A stretch of DNA of 33,960 nt, taken from contig NZ_JARVRH010000021.1 in assembly GCF_030209755.1 (NCBI RefSeq), forward strand, positions 1-33,960, read 5' to 3'. A program made the position numbers and the translations under genes. Below the pieces are notes generated by a model that was given only the letters and a program-made list of their open reading frames with translations, was not told where the DNA came from and searched no databases. This document shows positions 15,866 through 24,041 of the stretch, in pieces (within the stretch, counting starts at the first letter, position 1; every line of letters begins with the position of its first letter). This DNA comes from Arthrobacter sp. efr-133-TYG-118 (GTDB lineage: Bacteria > Actinomycetota > Actinomycetes > Actinomycetales > Micrococcaceae).

Positions 15866-16546
15866 GTGACTACGCAGCGCCTCAAGCAGGACCAGAGCCC
15901 CATGCCGGACCAGCGCCCAGGACTCTTCATCGCCTTCGAGGGCGGAGACGGGGCCGGCAAGTCCACGCAGGCCGCCCGCCTGGCTGAGTCGCTCGAGTCG
16001 CTCGGCTTTTCCGTGCTGCGCACCCGCGAGCCCGGGGGCACGCCGATCGGCGAGAAGCTGCGTTCCCTGGTGCTGGACCACGGCCACGGCACCATCGATC
16101 CCAGGACCGAAGCCCTCATGTTCGCAGCCTCCCGGGCCGCCCACGCAAGCCAGGTCATCCGACCGGCCTTGGCACAAGGTTCAGTGGTGATCACGGACCG
16201 CTACATAGACTCCTCCGTCGCCTACCAAGGTGCCGGCAGGGACCTTGGTACCGTGGACGTCAGGCGCCTCAACGAATGGGCCACCGAAGGACTCGAACCG
16301 GACCTGACAGTACTCCTCGACGTCCACCCGGGCGACGGCCGGGACCGCAGAACTGCCGGAGACGCCGCCGAGGACCGGCTCGAGTCGGAACCGGACGATT
16401 TCCACGCACGCATCCGTGCCGCGTTCCTGGAACTGGCGGAGGCCCGCCCGGAGACGTACCTCGTGTTGCCCGCCAAGGATGCCATCGAGGGCCTCGCCGC
16501 GCAGATCCTCCGGCGCGTGCAGGACTTGCTCGGGAGCCGTACGTGA
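15866..16546 (+). CDS. tmk: Thymidylate kinase
   Basis: The enzyme phosphorylates dTMP to dTDP. Visible motifs are the P-loop EGGDGAGKSTQ, TREPGGTPIGE, and the DRYIDSSVAYQGAGR substrate and LID region. With GTG 15866 the protein has 226 residues; with ATG 15902 it has 214, closer to the common length. Neither start has a good ribosome site, but a TACGCT -10 element exactly positioned before GTG 15866 favours that codon on a leaderless mRNA. The stop overlaps the holB start (GTGA), so the DNA-precursor and replication genes are translationally coupled. Confidence 0.92.
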   Translation: MTTQRLKQDQSPMPDQRPGLFIAFEGGDGAGKSTQAARLAESLESLGFSVLRTREPGGTPIGEKLRSLVLDHGHGTIDPRTEALMFAASRAAHASQVIRPALAQGSVVITDRYIDSSVAYQGAGRDLGTVDVRRLNEWATEGLEPDLTVLLDVHPGDGRDRRTAGDAAEDRLESEPDDFHARIRAAFLELAEARPETYLVLPAKDAIEGLAAQILRRVQDLLGSRT

Positions 16547-17691
16547 GCGTCTGGGACGAGCTCCAGGGCCAGGCGCCCGTCGTCGCACAATTGCGCGCGG
16601 CCGCCCACGGCGAAGGCCTCACGCACGCGTGGTTGTTCACGGGTCCGCCGGGTTCGGGCCGCTCCAACGCGGCCAAGGCATTCGCGGCGGCCTTGAACTG
16701 TGAACAGGACGATGTCGCACTTCGAGGCTGCGGCGAATGCGCATCGTGCCGGACCATCCTTGGCGAGACCCACTCGGACGTGACCTTTGTCCGCACCGAG
16801 AAGGTCACCATCACCATCGAAGAAGCGCGCCAGCTCGTGTCCAAGGCAGGCGACCGGCCGGCGTCGGGCCGTTGGCGCATCATCGTGGTGGAGGACGCGG
16901 ACCGTATGGCCGAACGCACCACCAACGTACTCCTCAAGGCAATCGAGGAACCCACGCCCCGGACCATCTGGATGCTGTGCGCGCCGTCGCCCGCGGATGT
17001 GCTGGTCACCATCCGTTCGCGCTGCCGCCCGGTAAGCCTCCGGATTCCGCCGGCTGCCGACGTCGCCGCCCTGCTGGTGAGGCGCGACGGCGTCGACCCC
17101 GCCATCGCGGACCGGGCCGCCCGCGCTGCCCAAAGCCACATCGGAATCGCGCGTCGGCTGGCCCGCGACCCGGAGGCCAGGGAGCGCCGAATGGAAACCG
17201 TCCGTTTCCCGCTGGGGCTGCGGGGCGTCACTGCTGCCGTGATGATGGCCGAAAAGCTGGTCAAGATCGCGACTGATGAAGCCAACAGCTCCAACGACGA
17301 ACGTGACGCTGCCGAGAAGGTCGCCCTGCTCGCGAGCCTGGGCGCTCCGGAGTCGGGCACCCTGCCGCCGTCGATGCGCAGCCAGGTGAGGCAGCTTGAA
17401 GACGACCAGAAGCGGCGTGCCAAGCGCTCCATCACAGATTCCCTCGACCGCACGCTGACCGATCTGCTGTCCTTCTACCGGGACGTCCTGGTCATCCAGC
17501 TGGGGAACGCCGTGGAGTTGGTCAACGTTGAGCTCAGGAGTGAACTGGAGGCCTATGCGGCCGGCTCCACGCCTGAAATCACCTTGGCGCGAATGGACGC
17601 CATCAACAAGGCGCGCGTGCGGATCACCACGACCAACGTGGCACCGCTGTTGGCCGTTGAGTCCATGGCGAGCAGCCTGATTCAGCAATAG
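16543..17691 (+). CDS. holB: DNA polymerase III subunit delta' (clamp loader)
   Basis: The 382-residue AAA+ protein is part of the clamp loader that puts the sliding clamp on DNA. It shows a Walker-A-like loop GPPGSGRS (34-41) in which the usual Lys is Arg (R40), a zinc module (C53, C63, C66, C69), a Walker-B-like VVEDAD (115-120) and the SRC motif (159-161). The degenerate P-loop and the overlap with tmk identify delta' rather than the ATP-hydrolysing gamma/tau subunit DnaX. GTG 16543 overlaps the tmk stop by 4 bp. The C-terminal third is helical and charged. Confidence 0.87.
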   Translation: MSVWDELQGQAPVVAQLRAAAHGEGLTHAWLFTGPPGSGRSNAAKAFAAALNCEQDDVALRGCGECASCRTILGETHSDVTFVRTEKVTITIEEARQLVSKAGDRPASGRWRIIVVEDADRMAERTTNVLLKAIEEPTPRTIWMLCAPSPADVLVTIRSRCRPVSLRIPPAADVAALLVRRDGVDPAIADRAARAAQSHIGIARRLARDPEARERRMETVRFPLGLRGVTAAVMMAEKLVKIATDEANSSNDERDAAEKVALLASLGAPESGTLPPSMRSQVRQLEDDQKRRAKRSITDSLDRTLTDLLSFYRDVLVIQLGNAVELVNVELRSELEAYAAGSTPEITLARMDAINKARVRITTTNVAPLLAVESMASSLIQQ

Positions 17692-17740
17692 CCGGATAGT
17701 TTAGAAGCACAGCACGCTTCCCCAGCCTGAGGAGAAACGC

Positions 17741-19348
17741 ATGACCCCCGCACGACGCCGGCCCGCCGGGTCCAGTTCCAGGACACGGTTCCCCTCACTG
17801 CGGCGGGCGGCAACGGCAGTCGCTGCCACGGTCTCCGCCAGCCTGCTGCTGAGCGGCTGCGTGTTCTCGGTACCGGTACCCAACGATGGCGCCACCAACG
17901 GGTCCGGCGGCGGCAACGTCAGCAGCCCCGACGCCTCCATCGCCGCCGCGGCGCCGGCAGGACTGGAGAGCTTCTACTCCCAAAAGGTGAACTGGACGTC
18001 CTGTGAGCAGGGATTCCAGTGCGCCAACATCAAAGTGCCGGTTGACTATGCCAAACCCGATGGTGACAGCATCTCCATCGCGGCGATCCGGCTCCAGAGC
18101 CAGGGCACGAAGAAAGGCTCGCTGCTGGTGAATCCCGGCGGCCCCGGCGCTTCAGGCTATGACTTCGTCAGGGACGCGGCGAAGACGCACTTCACCAGCA
18201 AGCTGCGGTCCAGCTTCGACCTGGTGGGCTTCGACCCGCGCGGCGTCAAGCGGTCGGCACCGGTGACGTGCCTCAGCGATGCCGAGCGGGACGCTTTCCG
18301 CGAGAAGGTCTACAACTATGACACTGACCAGGGCATCGCCGCGGCACTGGCCGACACGAAGGCCGTCAATGCCAAGTGCGTGGAAAAATCCGGGCCCGCA
18401 CTGCCGCACATTGACACCGCCAGCTCCGCCAAGGACATGGACATCCTCCGCGCAGTGCTGAACGACGCAAAACTCGACTACCTCGGCTTCTCCTACGGAA
18501 CCTCGCTCGGCGCCACCTATGCGTCCCTGTTCCCGAACAACGTCGGCAAGCTTGCTTTGGATGGCGCAGTGGATCCGTCCCTCAACAACGAGGACCTCAC
18601 CGCGGGGCAGGCAGAGGCGTTCGAAAAGGAGCTCCGCACTTATGTGGCGGATTGCCAGGCAAAGTCCGGATGCCCCGTAACCGGCGGCGTCGATAATGGC
18701 GTGCAGCAGATCCAGGACCTGATCGCCGACGTCGAGCAGAATCCCAAGCGCGCCAAGGACGGCCGCTTGGTCACCGGGGCGACGTTTGTCAGCGGCATTT
18801 TCACCCCGCTCTACGACAACGAATCGTGGCCTGTCCTTACCCAGGCATTGGTGGCCGCGTTCAAGGGCGACGTGTCGCTCATGCTTCGGATTGCCGACTT
18901 TGGCGCGGACCGGGACCCGAACGGCACCTATACGTCAAACACCACGTTCGCGTTCAACGCCATCAACTGCCTTGACTACCCCATGGTGACGGACACCGCC
19001 GGGATGCGTTCCGAGGAAGCCCGGCTGAAGCAGCTTTCCCCCACCTTCGGCTACTACTTCGCCTACGGCGGCATCAACTGCAAGGACTGGCCCTACAAGC
19101 CGGTGCATACGCCGGCTCCCGTCAAGTACACCGGGACGGCGCCGATTGTGGTCATTGGCACCACCGGGGATCCCGCGACGCCTGTCGCCTGGGCTGGTTC
19201 GCTTCGGAAACAACTCGGCAACGCTTCCCTCGTGACGTGGAAGGGCGAAGGCCACACCGCCTACGGCCGCTCCAACCAATGCGTGTCCGACGCCGTCGAC
19301 AACTACTTCGTGGATGGAAAGGTGCCTTCGGACGGGACTATGTGCTGA
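17741..19348 (+). CDS. Exported alpha/beta-hydrolase, TAP-type (tripeptidyl aminopeptidase-like) lipoprotein
   Basis: This 535-residue protein has a basic N-terminus, a hydrophobic signal and the lipobox LLSGC (C40), so it is anchored outside the membrane. The oxyanion segment is VNPGGPGASG (about 130-139). The nucleophile is S251 in GFSYGTSLG, and the likely catalytic His is in GEGHTAYG near the C-terminus, within the TAP-like C-terminal domain. Several mature cysteines suggest disulfides. Relatives include Streptomyces Tap/Slp and mycobacterial cell-envelope peptidases, though many are uncharacterised hydrolases. GAGGAG precedes ATG 17741, 49 bp after holB; cotranscription is possible. Confidence 0.87.
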   Translation: MTPARRRPAGSSSRTRFPSLRRAATAVAATVSASLLLSGCVFSVPVPNDGATNGSGGGNVSSPDASIAAAAPAGLESFYSQKVNWTSCEQGFQCANIKVPVDYAKPDGDSISIAAIRLQSQGTKKGSLLVNPGGPGASGYDFVRDAAKTHFTSKLRSSFDLVGFDPRGVKRSAPVTCLSDAERDAFREKVYNYDTDQGIAAALADTKAVNAKCVEKSGPALPHIDTASSAKDMDILRAVLNDAKLDYLGFSYGTSLGATYASLFPNNVGKLALDGAVDPSLNNEDLTAGQAEAFEKELRTYVADCQAKSGCPVTGGVDNGVQQIQDLIADVEQNPKRAKDGRLVTGATFVSGIFTPLYDNESWPVLTQALVAAFKGDVSLMLRIADFGADRDPNGTYTSNTTFAFNAINCLDYPMVTDTAGMRSEEARLKQLSPTFGYYFAYGGINCKDWPYKPVHTPAPVKYTGTAPIVVIGTTGDPATPVAWAGSLRKQLGNASLVTWKGEGHTAYGRSNQCVSDAVDNYFVDGKVPSDGTMC

Positions 19349-19464
19349 CTGCTTTTGGGGGCCGTTTTTGGGGGGCCGCCACTTCTGACCGTTTTTGGAG
19401 CTGGGTTGAGCCGATTGTGGGCGGCGGGACAGGGATGTTTGATGCCAGGTGCCCGCAAAGATGG

Positions 19465-20304
19465 TCATTTGTTGAGGCGTAGCCCTGAATGGTGGGCCCG
19501 GATGGCGGCCTGCACTTCCGCGACCATGGCCTCCGGGTAGTGAACAACGTCCTCGTAGAAGTACCTCAACACGGTGAAGCCGCCGGCAACAGAAGTATTA
19601 TCCCGGCGTCGATCCCTCTTGATGGCCCGGGGTTCGAAGTGCGTCTTGCCGTCCAGCTCAACGATCAAAAAGCGCTCGACGACGAAATCGACCTCCCCCA
19701 CGCCGGGCAGTTCCACGTGCTGCGCGAAAGCGATTCCAGCCTGCTGGAAGTGCATGGCCGCCAGTGGTTCAAGCAGGGAATCGGCTCTCCGGCGCACGAG
19801 TTCCAAGACGTCCCTCGCCCGGCCGTTCCGGTTGCCGGGCAGCTTTCCGCGTAGGAACTCCACGGTTGTATCGCCACGCGCAACGGCACATTGAACCATG
19901 ACCAACGCTTCAGCTGGCGGCCGGCATCGCAAGGCATGCACCAGCACATCGGCAAGAGCTGCCACTGGCCGGCCCGGCAAGGCCGGCAACGAGGCGCTCC
20001 GGTGCAGCACTACGCCGTCGCGGGGTAGCCCGTTACCGCAGACCAAATGGAGCTCGCTGGCGGGATGCAGTTGCCAAAGTCCATAGTGTGGGGCAGCCGA
20101 GACACATGTGAGGAGACCTCCGTGCCGAAAGGCCTCAGCGAATTCCGGAGGTGCACCCGCCAAAGCCACGACGCCGCGATACAGAACCACCACTCCGCCC
20201 CGCCGTGCCGCAGTTCTGAGCTGCCAGGCGCCGACGCCTGCATTGAGAAGGTCCCTGCGCATGGCCACGCCTCCCCGGGCACGAAGGGCAGCTATGAGAT
20301 CCAT
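19465..20304 (-). CDS. AbiEi-like N-terminal domain plus DUF559/Vsr-like nuclease domain
   Basis: The 279-residue protein has two visible parts. Residues 1-100 resemble the AbiEi antitoxin-like winged-helix proteins of actinobacteria (GGVAMRRDLLNAGVGAWQLR, then YRGVVAL). The C-terminal 100 residues resemble the DUF559/very-short-patch-repair endonuclease fold: E204-V-D206, then E216-D218-K220 (IVELDGKTHF), a basic RDRRRDN and LRYFYEDVVHYPE. No cognate AbiEii toxin gene is adjacent, so it is probably not a type IV toxin-antitoxin system but one of the many stand-alone actinobacterial proteins of this architecture, with unknown function. It converges on the TAP hydrolase gene across 116 bp. Confidence 0.72.
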   Translation of the reverse strand: MDLIAALRARGGVAMRRDLLNAGVGAWQLRTAARRGGVVVLYRGVVALAGAPPEFAEAFRHGGLLTCVSAAPHYGLWQLHPASELHLVCGNGLPRDGVVLHRSASLPALPGRPVAALADVLVHALRCRPPAEALVMVQCAVARGDTTVEFLRGKLPGNRNGRARDVLELVRRRADSLLEPLAAMHFQQAGIAFAQHVELPGVGEVDFVVERFLIVELDGKTHFEPRAIKRDRRRDNTSVAGGFTVLRYFYEDVVHYPEAMVAEVQAAIRAHHSGLRLNK

Positions 20305-20489
20305 GGGTCCACGATGCGTGCGTGGAGGGTTGCTGCGCAGCCCCCAATACGCCTATGTGGACAACTTCAGGCTTTTGCGCCTCCGTGTGTGACCACTTTT
20401 GCCCGCCACCCTGCGGCGTAGGTGGCGGATTGACGGCTTCCGCGTAGCTGAGGTGGGGCCAAAAGCGGTAGATCGTTGAGGACCCGGCG

Positions 20490-21233
20490 CTAGAGCCGTG
20501 CGGCTCGGGGCTCAAGCAGCGCGGGAAGGTACTTGACTGAGGGCACGACGGCGGTGGCGCCGGCCGCGCGCAAAGCCGCCTCGGAGTGGAAACCGGTGAG
20601 TACACCCACCACGGCGGAGGCGCCGGAACGAACGCCGGACAACATATCCGAGCTCGTGTCCCCCACCACGACGACCTCGCGGACATCGTCCAGGTCAAGG
20701 GCCAACACTGCCGTGAGAATCATGTCCGGGTAAGGGCGCCCGCGGCCAGCGTCGGCGGGGCACAGGCTGAGATCCGCCTTCCCCATCCAGCCCAAGGACT
20801 CAAGCACCATGTTCTGGGTGTGCCGGCCGAATCCCGTGGCCAGGCAGACTTTCACGCCGGAGTCCCGCATCCAATCGATGGTTTCCTCGGCGCCTGGAAT
20901 AGCCCGGACGCCGCCGTCGGCAATCAGATCGTCGTAGGCGCGTTCGAAGGCCTTGTTGGCGCTCTCGGCCCGTTGAACTTCCTCAAAAAGATGACTGAAA
21001 ACGGTCAACTTGGAAAATCCCATGGTGTCCCGGGCGTAGCCGAGCATGCTTTCGAAACGGGGCGAACCTGGCTCGACGCCGGTCTCCTGCAGGGCGAGGG
21101 ACATCGCGCGCTCGGTACGGCCATCGTCGGTAATCGTGGTGCCCACCATGTCCAAGACAGCAAGCCGGAGCCGCTGCGCACGGTGCGCCCCGGCGTCGTC
21201 CGCGTTGATCCTCTTGCTGCTGTCCATGCTCAT
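20490..21233 (-). CDS. Phosphonatase-like HAD hydrolase
   Basis: The 247-residue protein has HAD motif I VLDMVGTT (nucleophile D28), a helical cap, motif II (ATGFGR), a GRGRPYPDMI segment and motif IV GDTSSDM. The DMVGTT and GRPYPDM pairing matches the phosphonatase-like subfamily, related to phosphonoacetaldehyde hydrolase PhnX. No phosphonate uptake or transaminase gene is nearby, so the substrate is uncertain. ATG 21233 has GAAGGGG upstream; a second ATG lies two codons later. The 185 bp downstream contain a small inverted repeat (20403-20428) that may end its transcript before the AbiEi-like gene. Confidence 0.8.
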   Translation of the reverse strand: MSMDSSKRINADDAGAHRAQRLRLAVLDMVGTTITDDGRTERAMSLALQETGVEPGSPRFESMLGYARDTMGFSKLTVFSHLFEEVQRAESANKAFERAYDDLIADGGVRAIPGAEETIDWMRDSGVKVCLATGFGRHTQNMVLESLGWMGKADLSLCPADAGRGRPYPDMILTAVLALDLDDVREVVVVGDTSSDMLSGVRSGASAVVGVLTGFHSEAALRAAGATAVVPSVKYLPALLEPRAARL

Positions 21234-21455
21234 GGCGCCCCTTCGCTGGTTGATGGCCGAAATCGTGCGGCCACGTTAGTCCGCCCAGCTTGCCCCCGGT
21301 CCGCGACGACGGCCTGAACCCGGCGCGACGAGCGGGTGAATTCCGCAACAACGGCGCCACGGGAGCTCCGCCCGGGGCTGTTTTGACCCGGACGAGGTGA
21401 CTCTATTACAGTTGTATCTTGCGTGATTCAGCCGGTACCCGGACGATAGCGCGGT

Positions 21456-21528
21456 GCTTCCTTAGCTCAGTCGGTAGAGCGTTTCACTCGTAATGAAAAG
21501 GTCATCAGTTCGATTCTGATAGGAAGCT
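21456..21528 (+). tRNA. tRNA-Thr (CGT)
   Basis: Full cloverleaf in 73 nt: acceptor GCTTCCT/AGGAAGC, D arm GCTC/GAGC, anticodon stem TTTCA/TGAAA with loop CTCGTAA (anticodon CGT, 21489-21491), variable AGGTC, and T arm ATCAG/CTGAT. CCA is not encoded. A strong terminator follows 5 nt later, so it is probably a single-gene transcript. Confidence 0.95.
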
Positions 21529-21532
21529 CGAA

Positions 21533-21565
21533 AAGCCCCGCCATTCCATTGGAATGGCGGGGCTT
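21533..21565 (+). terminator. tRNA-Thr terminator
   Basis: Arms 21533-21548 and 21550-21565 are fully complementary; about 13 bp would pair around a short loop. CCTTTTT follows. Confidence 0.9.
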
Positions 21566-21752
21566 CCTTTTTGGTTCACGGCTACTTTCACGGCCCGGTA
21601 TGTATGCGAATCGACGATGCTCACGCCCCGGCGCGCCGGGCGCTCCGAAGTCCAGGCAACAGGATAGAAAAGATGGGCGGGAGCTACCGGCTTCCGCGCG
21701 TCGTCCCCTTTTCCGGGGGACGGACGTCCACGCTGTCGAACACCTGAGGGTC

Positions 21753-22430
21753 ATGAACTTCCGCAATCGCCTCTCCCTGCCCGCCGCATTCCTCTTTGCC
21801 GCATTGGCCCTCACCGGATGCCAGCAGGGAACCCACCCCGCCGCCGAAGCGATGACCAAGTCCGCGTCGCCGGCAGTTCCTCAGGCAGTTACGGCGGCTG
21901 CTAGCGCACCCTCGGGTGCGGCGGCGGCAGCCGTGAAGTCTATCCACTCCCCCGGCGTCGTCGCTACCGACGAGCAGCTTGCCGCCGGACAGTGCTCGGC
22001 CAAGGTGGTCGACGCCGTCACCGGCGAGTACCTGCCGGACCCGGCCTGCACTCCAGGGGCCGCAGATCCTGTGGTTACCCAAGAGAACATCGATTCAACC
22101 ATCTGCACGAGCGGCTACACGGCCACGGTCCGCCCGCCCGCTTCGGACACGAACAAGGTGAAGGCAGAGAGCCTGCGCCAATATGGTCAGGTCGCAGTGA
22201 AGACCACGGAGTACGATCACCTCATCAGCCTGGAGCTCGGCGGCACCAACTCGGTATCGAATTTGTGGCCTGAGCCGAACAAAGCGAGCGCCACGGGCAC
22301 CACGAACCCGAAAGACGCGGTGGAGAACACTCTGCACAAGGCTGTCTGCACTCACAGGGTCACCCTGTCAGCTGCCCAGAAGGCGATCGCCCACAACTGG
22401 GTCACTGCGCTCACAGACCTCGGTTTGTAG
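21753..22430 (+). CDS. Lipoprotein with HNH-type nuclease-like domain
   Basis: The 225-residue protein has a signal peptide with lipobox LTGC (C23), an Ala/Ser-rich linker to about residue 65, then a small C-terminal domain. That domain contains CTSGYTATVRPP, then DHLISLELGG (D155, H156), SNLWPEP (N170) and VENTLHKAVC (N192, H195), a pattern I recognise from secreted bacterial HNH/His-Me-finger proteins. Paired cysteines (C81/C99, C118/C199) suggest disulfides outside the cell. It may be an exported nuclease, but activity and target are inferred. ATG 21753 has GAGGG just upstream. It stands alone after tRNA-Thr; no immunity or secretion partner is visible. Confidence 0.75.
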   Translation: MNFRNRLSLPAAFLFAALALTGCQQGTHPAAEAMTKSASPAVPQAVTAAASAPSGAAAAAVKSIHSPGVVATDEQLAAGQCSAKVVDAVTGEYLPDPACTPGAADPVVTQENIDSTICTSGYTATVRPPASDTNKVKAESLRQYGQVAVKTTEYDHLISLELGGTNSVSNLWPEPNKASATGTTNPKDAVENTLHKAVCTHRVTLSAAQKAIAHNWVTALTDLGL

Positions 22431-22589
22431 CTGCGCGAAGCGCTGACTCAGCGCGGGAGCCACGGAGTTTTATAGGTCTCTGTCATTGAAATCCTGGGAA
22501 GGATCGAAGGAGAGGTTGACGTGGTTCTCTTGTGCGTCTGGACGCGGATCCCAGGCCAAGCCGCCCGAGGACCAGGGGCAGCTCCTTTC

Positions 22590-23141
22590 TCAGCCCTCGA
22601 CGATGGACATCGGCAATCCGCCCCCATGCTCGGAAGGGTCGATGCTGTCGAGCTGCCACCCGTCCGCGGATGCCCGGAACGTCGCGGTCTGCGGCAACGA
22701 GTATCCTGACGGGACGCTGCTCGGCCCATTCGCCGTCGAGGCGAGGTATTCCTCTGTCTGTTCCTTGAAGTGGACGTTCGCCTTCGAACCGGTCACCTCG
22801 ATCGACTCCACAGTGACCTTTGTCGAAAAGGACGTATACCAGAAGCCTGCTGACCTGAACCGGGCCTTCGAACGCTCCACCACCGGGAGGTCCCGACCAC
22901 GCTTTGCCCGATAGGCGGCCGTCATCTGCCCGTCGGCGAGGCGCAGGATCGGCGGAGCATCGAGAAGGGTGCCATTACGATCCTCGACGGCGGTCTGAAT
23001 CATGGCCGCGAGGTCGGCCGATGACGGGCTGGGCACCGCTGAGGTCAATCCCGGTGAGGGCGGCCTGGGCGCCGCCTGGCACCCGGAAAGGGCCAACCCG
23101 AGCAGCACGGCGACCGCGGCCAAAGTGCGTGGAAGCTTCAT
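22590..23141 (-). CDS. Small lipoprotein of unknown function
   Basis: The 183-residue protein has a signal peptide and lipobox LSGC (C21), a Pro/Ser-rich linker, and a mature domain with alternating strands (VTVESIEVTGSKANVHFKEQTE) reminiscent of NTF2-like or lipocalin-like folds. I do not recognise the family. The ribosome site lies in AAGGGGATCAGG before ATG 23141. The gene follows the 23174-23857 gene after a 7-bp-arm hairpin and may be cotranscribed with it. After its TGA the same frame remains open for 39 more codons (see findings). Confidence 0.72.
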   Translation of the reverse strand: MKLPRTLAAVAVLLGLALSGCQAAPRPPSPGLTSAVPSPSSADLAAMIQTAVEDRNGTLLDAPPILRLADGQMTAAYRAKRGRDLPVVERSKARFRSAGFWYTSFSTKVTVESIEVTGSKANVHFKEQTEEYLASTANGPSSVPSGYSLPQTATFRASADGWQLDSIDPSEHGGGLPMSIVEG

Positions 23142-23153
23142 CCTGATCCCCTT

Positions 23154-23173
23154 GCTGTGGATGTCCCCACAGC
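23154..23173 (-). other. Small intercistronic hairpin
   Basis: Perfect 7-bp arms GCTGTGG/CCACAGC (23154-23160, 23167-23173) with a 6-nt loop lie between two leftward genes, touching the upstream stop codon and 12 nt before the lipoprotein ATG. It could modulate expression of the second gene; no U tract follows. Confidence 0.35.
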
Positions 23174-23857
23174 CTACGGGCGTTTCGCGAATTCAATGCG
23201 TATGTAGCCGAGCTCGTCGCGCGGGAGGACGGCCGTCAAAAACCCGCCCTGTCCGAGGGACGCCCCAACCCCGTACACGAAGGGGTCGGTGTCGATCTCC
23301 ACGCCCTGCACTTCGACCCCGTCAATCCAAACGGCCGCCTCACGGTTGGCTGGACGACTTCTGAGGTCCCCGATGTTACGGTCCCAGGCAATGCCTCCCA
23401 GCCATTCGCGCCGGTAGCGATTGATGAGGATGTGGTTCATGTGTTCTGCCAGCACCCGGGCAGGGGACGAACGTTCGGAAGCGTCGCGGTGCCACGTGGT
23501 CCGCACTGCCTCCCACAACTGGGGGTACCGCATGCGCTCAATCCCTTCAACCAGCCAGGCCGGCCGCGGCCAAGGCGGAACGTCTTCGATCGACCTTCGC
23601 GCCTGCTCGTCGAGCTCGGCCAGATTTATCGGGTCGGATCGGTCAGCGGGGTTGCGCCACAGCGTGTAGGTGATGCTCGCTGACATCTGGTTGTATCCGC
23701 GGGAATCCTGCCCGTACTGGATGCCGACCATATCCGGATCCTCCAGCGATGGCTGGGACACCAGCCCCATGATCGGGATCGGCATCAGCTCCAGGCGCCT
23801 GGCCTGCTCGTGGCGAGGGTCAGGTGCGTCTTCGGGGAGCACTCCATCGAATCTCAC
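23174..23857 (-). CDS. Uncharacterised protein
   Basis: The 227-residue protein is soluble, acidic and Trp/Arg-containing, with no signal peptide, membrane helix or recognised catalytic motif. Visible segments are IQYGQDSRGYNQMSASITYTLWRNPAD (split by Gly/Tyr), PPWPRPAWLVEGIERMRYPQLWEAVRTTWH and a beta-rich end (WIDGVEVQGVEIDTDPFVYGVG). Coding bias and the absence of a better frame support a real gene. GTG 23857 is the furthest start with weak ribosome-binding support; a GTG five codons inside is also possible. It lies upstream of the lipoprotein gene on the same strand. Confidence 0.62.
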   Translation of the reverse strand: MRFDGVLPEDAPDPRHEQARRLELMPIPIMGLVSQPSLEDPDMVGIQYGQDSRGYNQMSASITYTLWRNPADRSDPINLAELDEQARRSIEDVPPWPRPAWLVEGIERMRYPQLWEAVRTTWHRDASERSSPARVLAEHMNHILINRYRREWLGGIAWDRNIGDLRSRPANREAAVWIDGVEVQGVEIDTDPFVYGVGASLGQGGFLTAVLPRDELGYIRIEFAKRP

Positions 23858-24041
23858 GTGCCGATTGTGCGCGGGTCACGAGTGGTTGGCAATACCGCCT
23901 CGGCATGGATCCCAGGTACATGACCGGGCAGTTGTCGTCGGGCAGTCCTGGTACAGATCGCTCGGTCCTTGCCTTTGGGCTCAAAAGCCCATCGAGGCGG
24001 ATGTGCTTGGATTCGGCCTTCCGGTAAGCCGCAAGTCCGTC

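Noticed and set aside
16222..17688. 488-codon open frame on the minus strand
   Set aside because: Fully antisense to tmk and holB, both with clear family motifs; its translation is compositionally biased and without domain character.
20356..20364. TTGTCCACA (complement strand), a DnaA-box match
   Set aside because: A single 9-mer outside any AT-rich or multi-box context; no sign of an origin.
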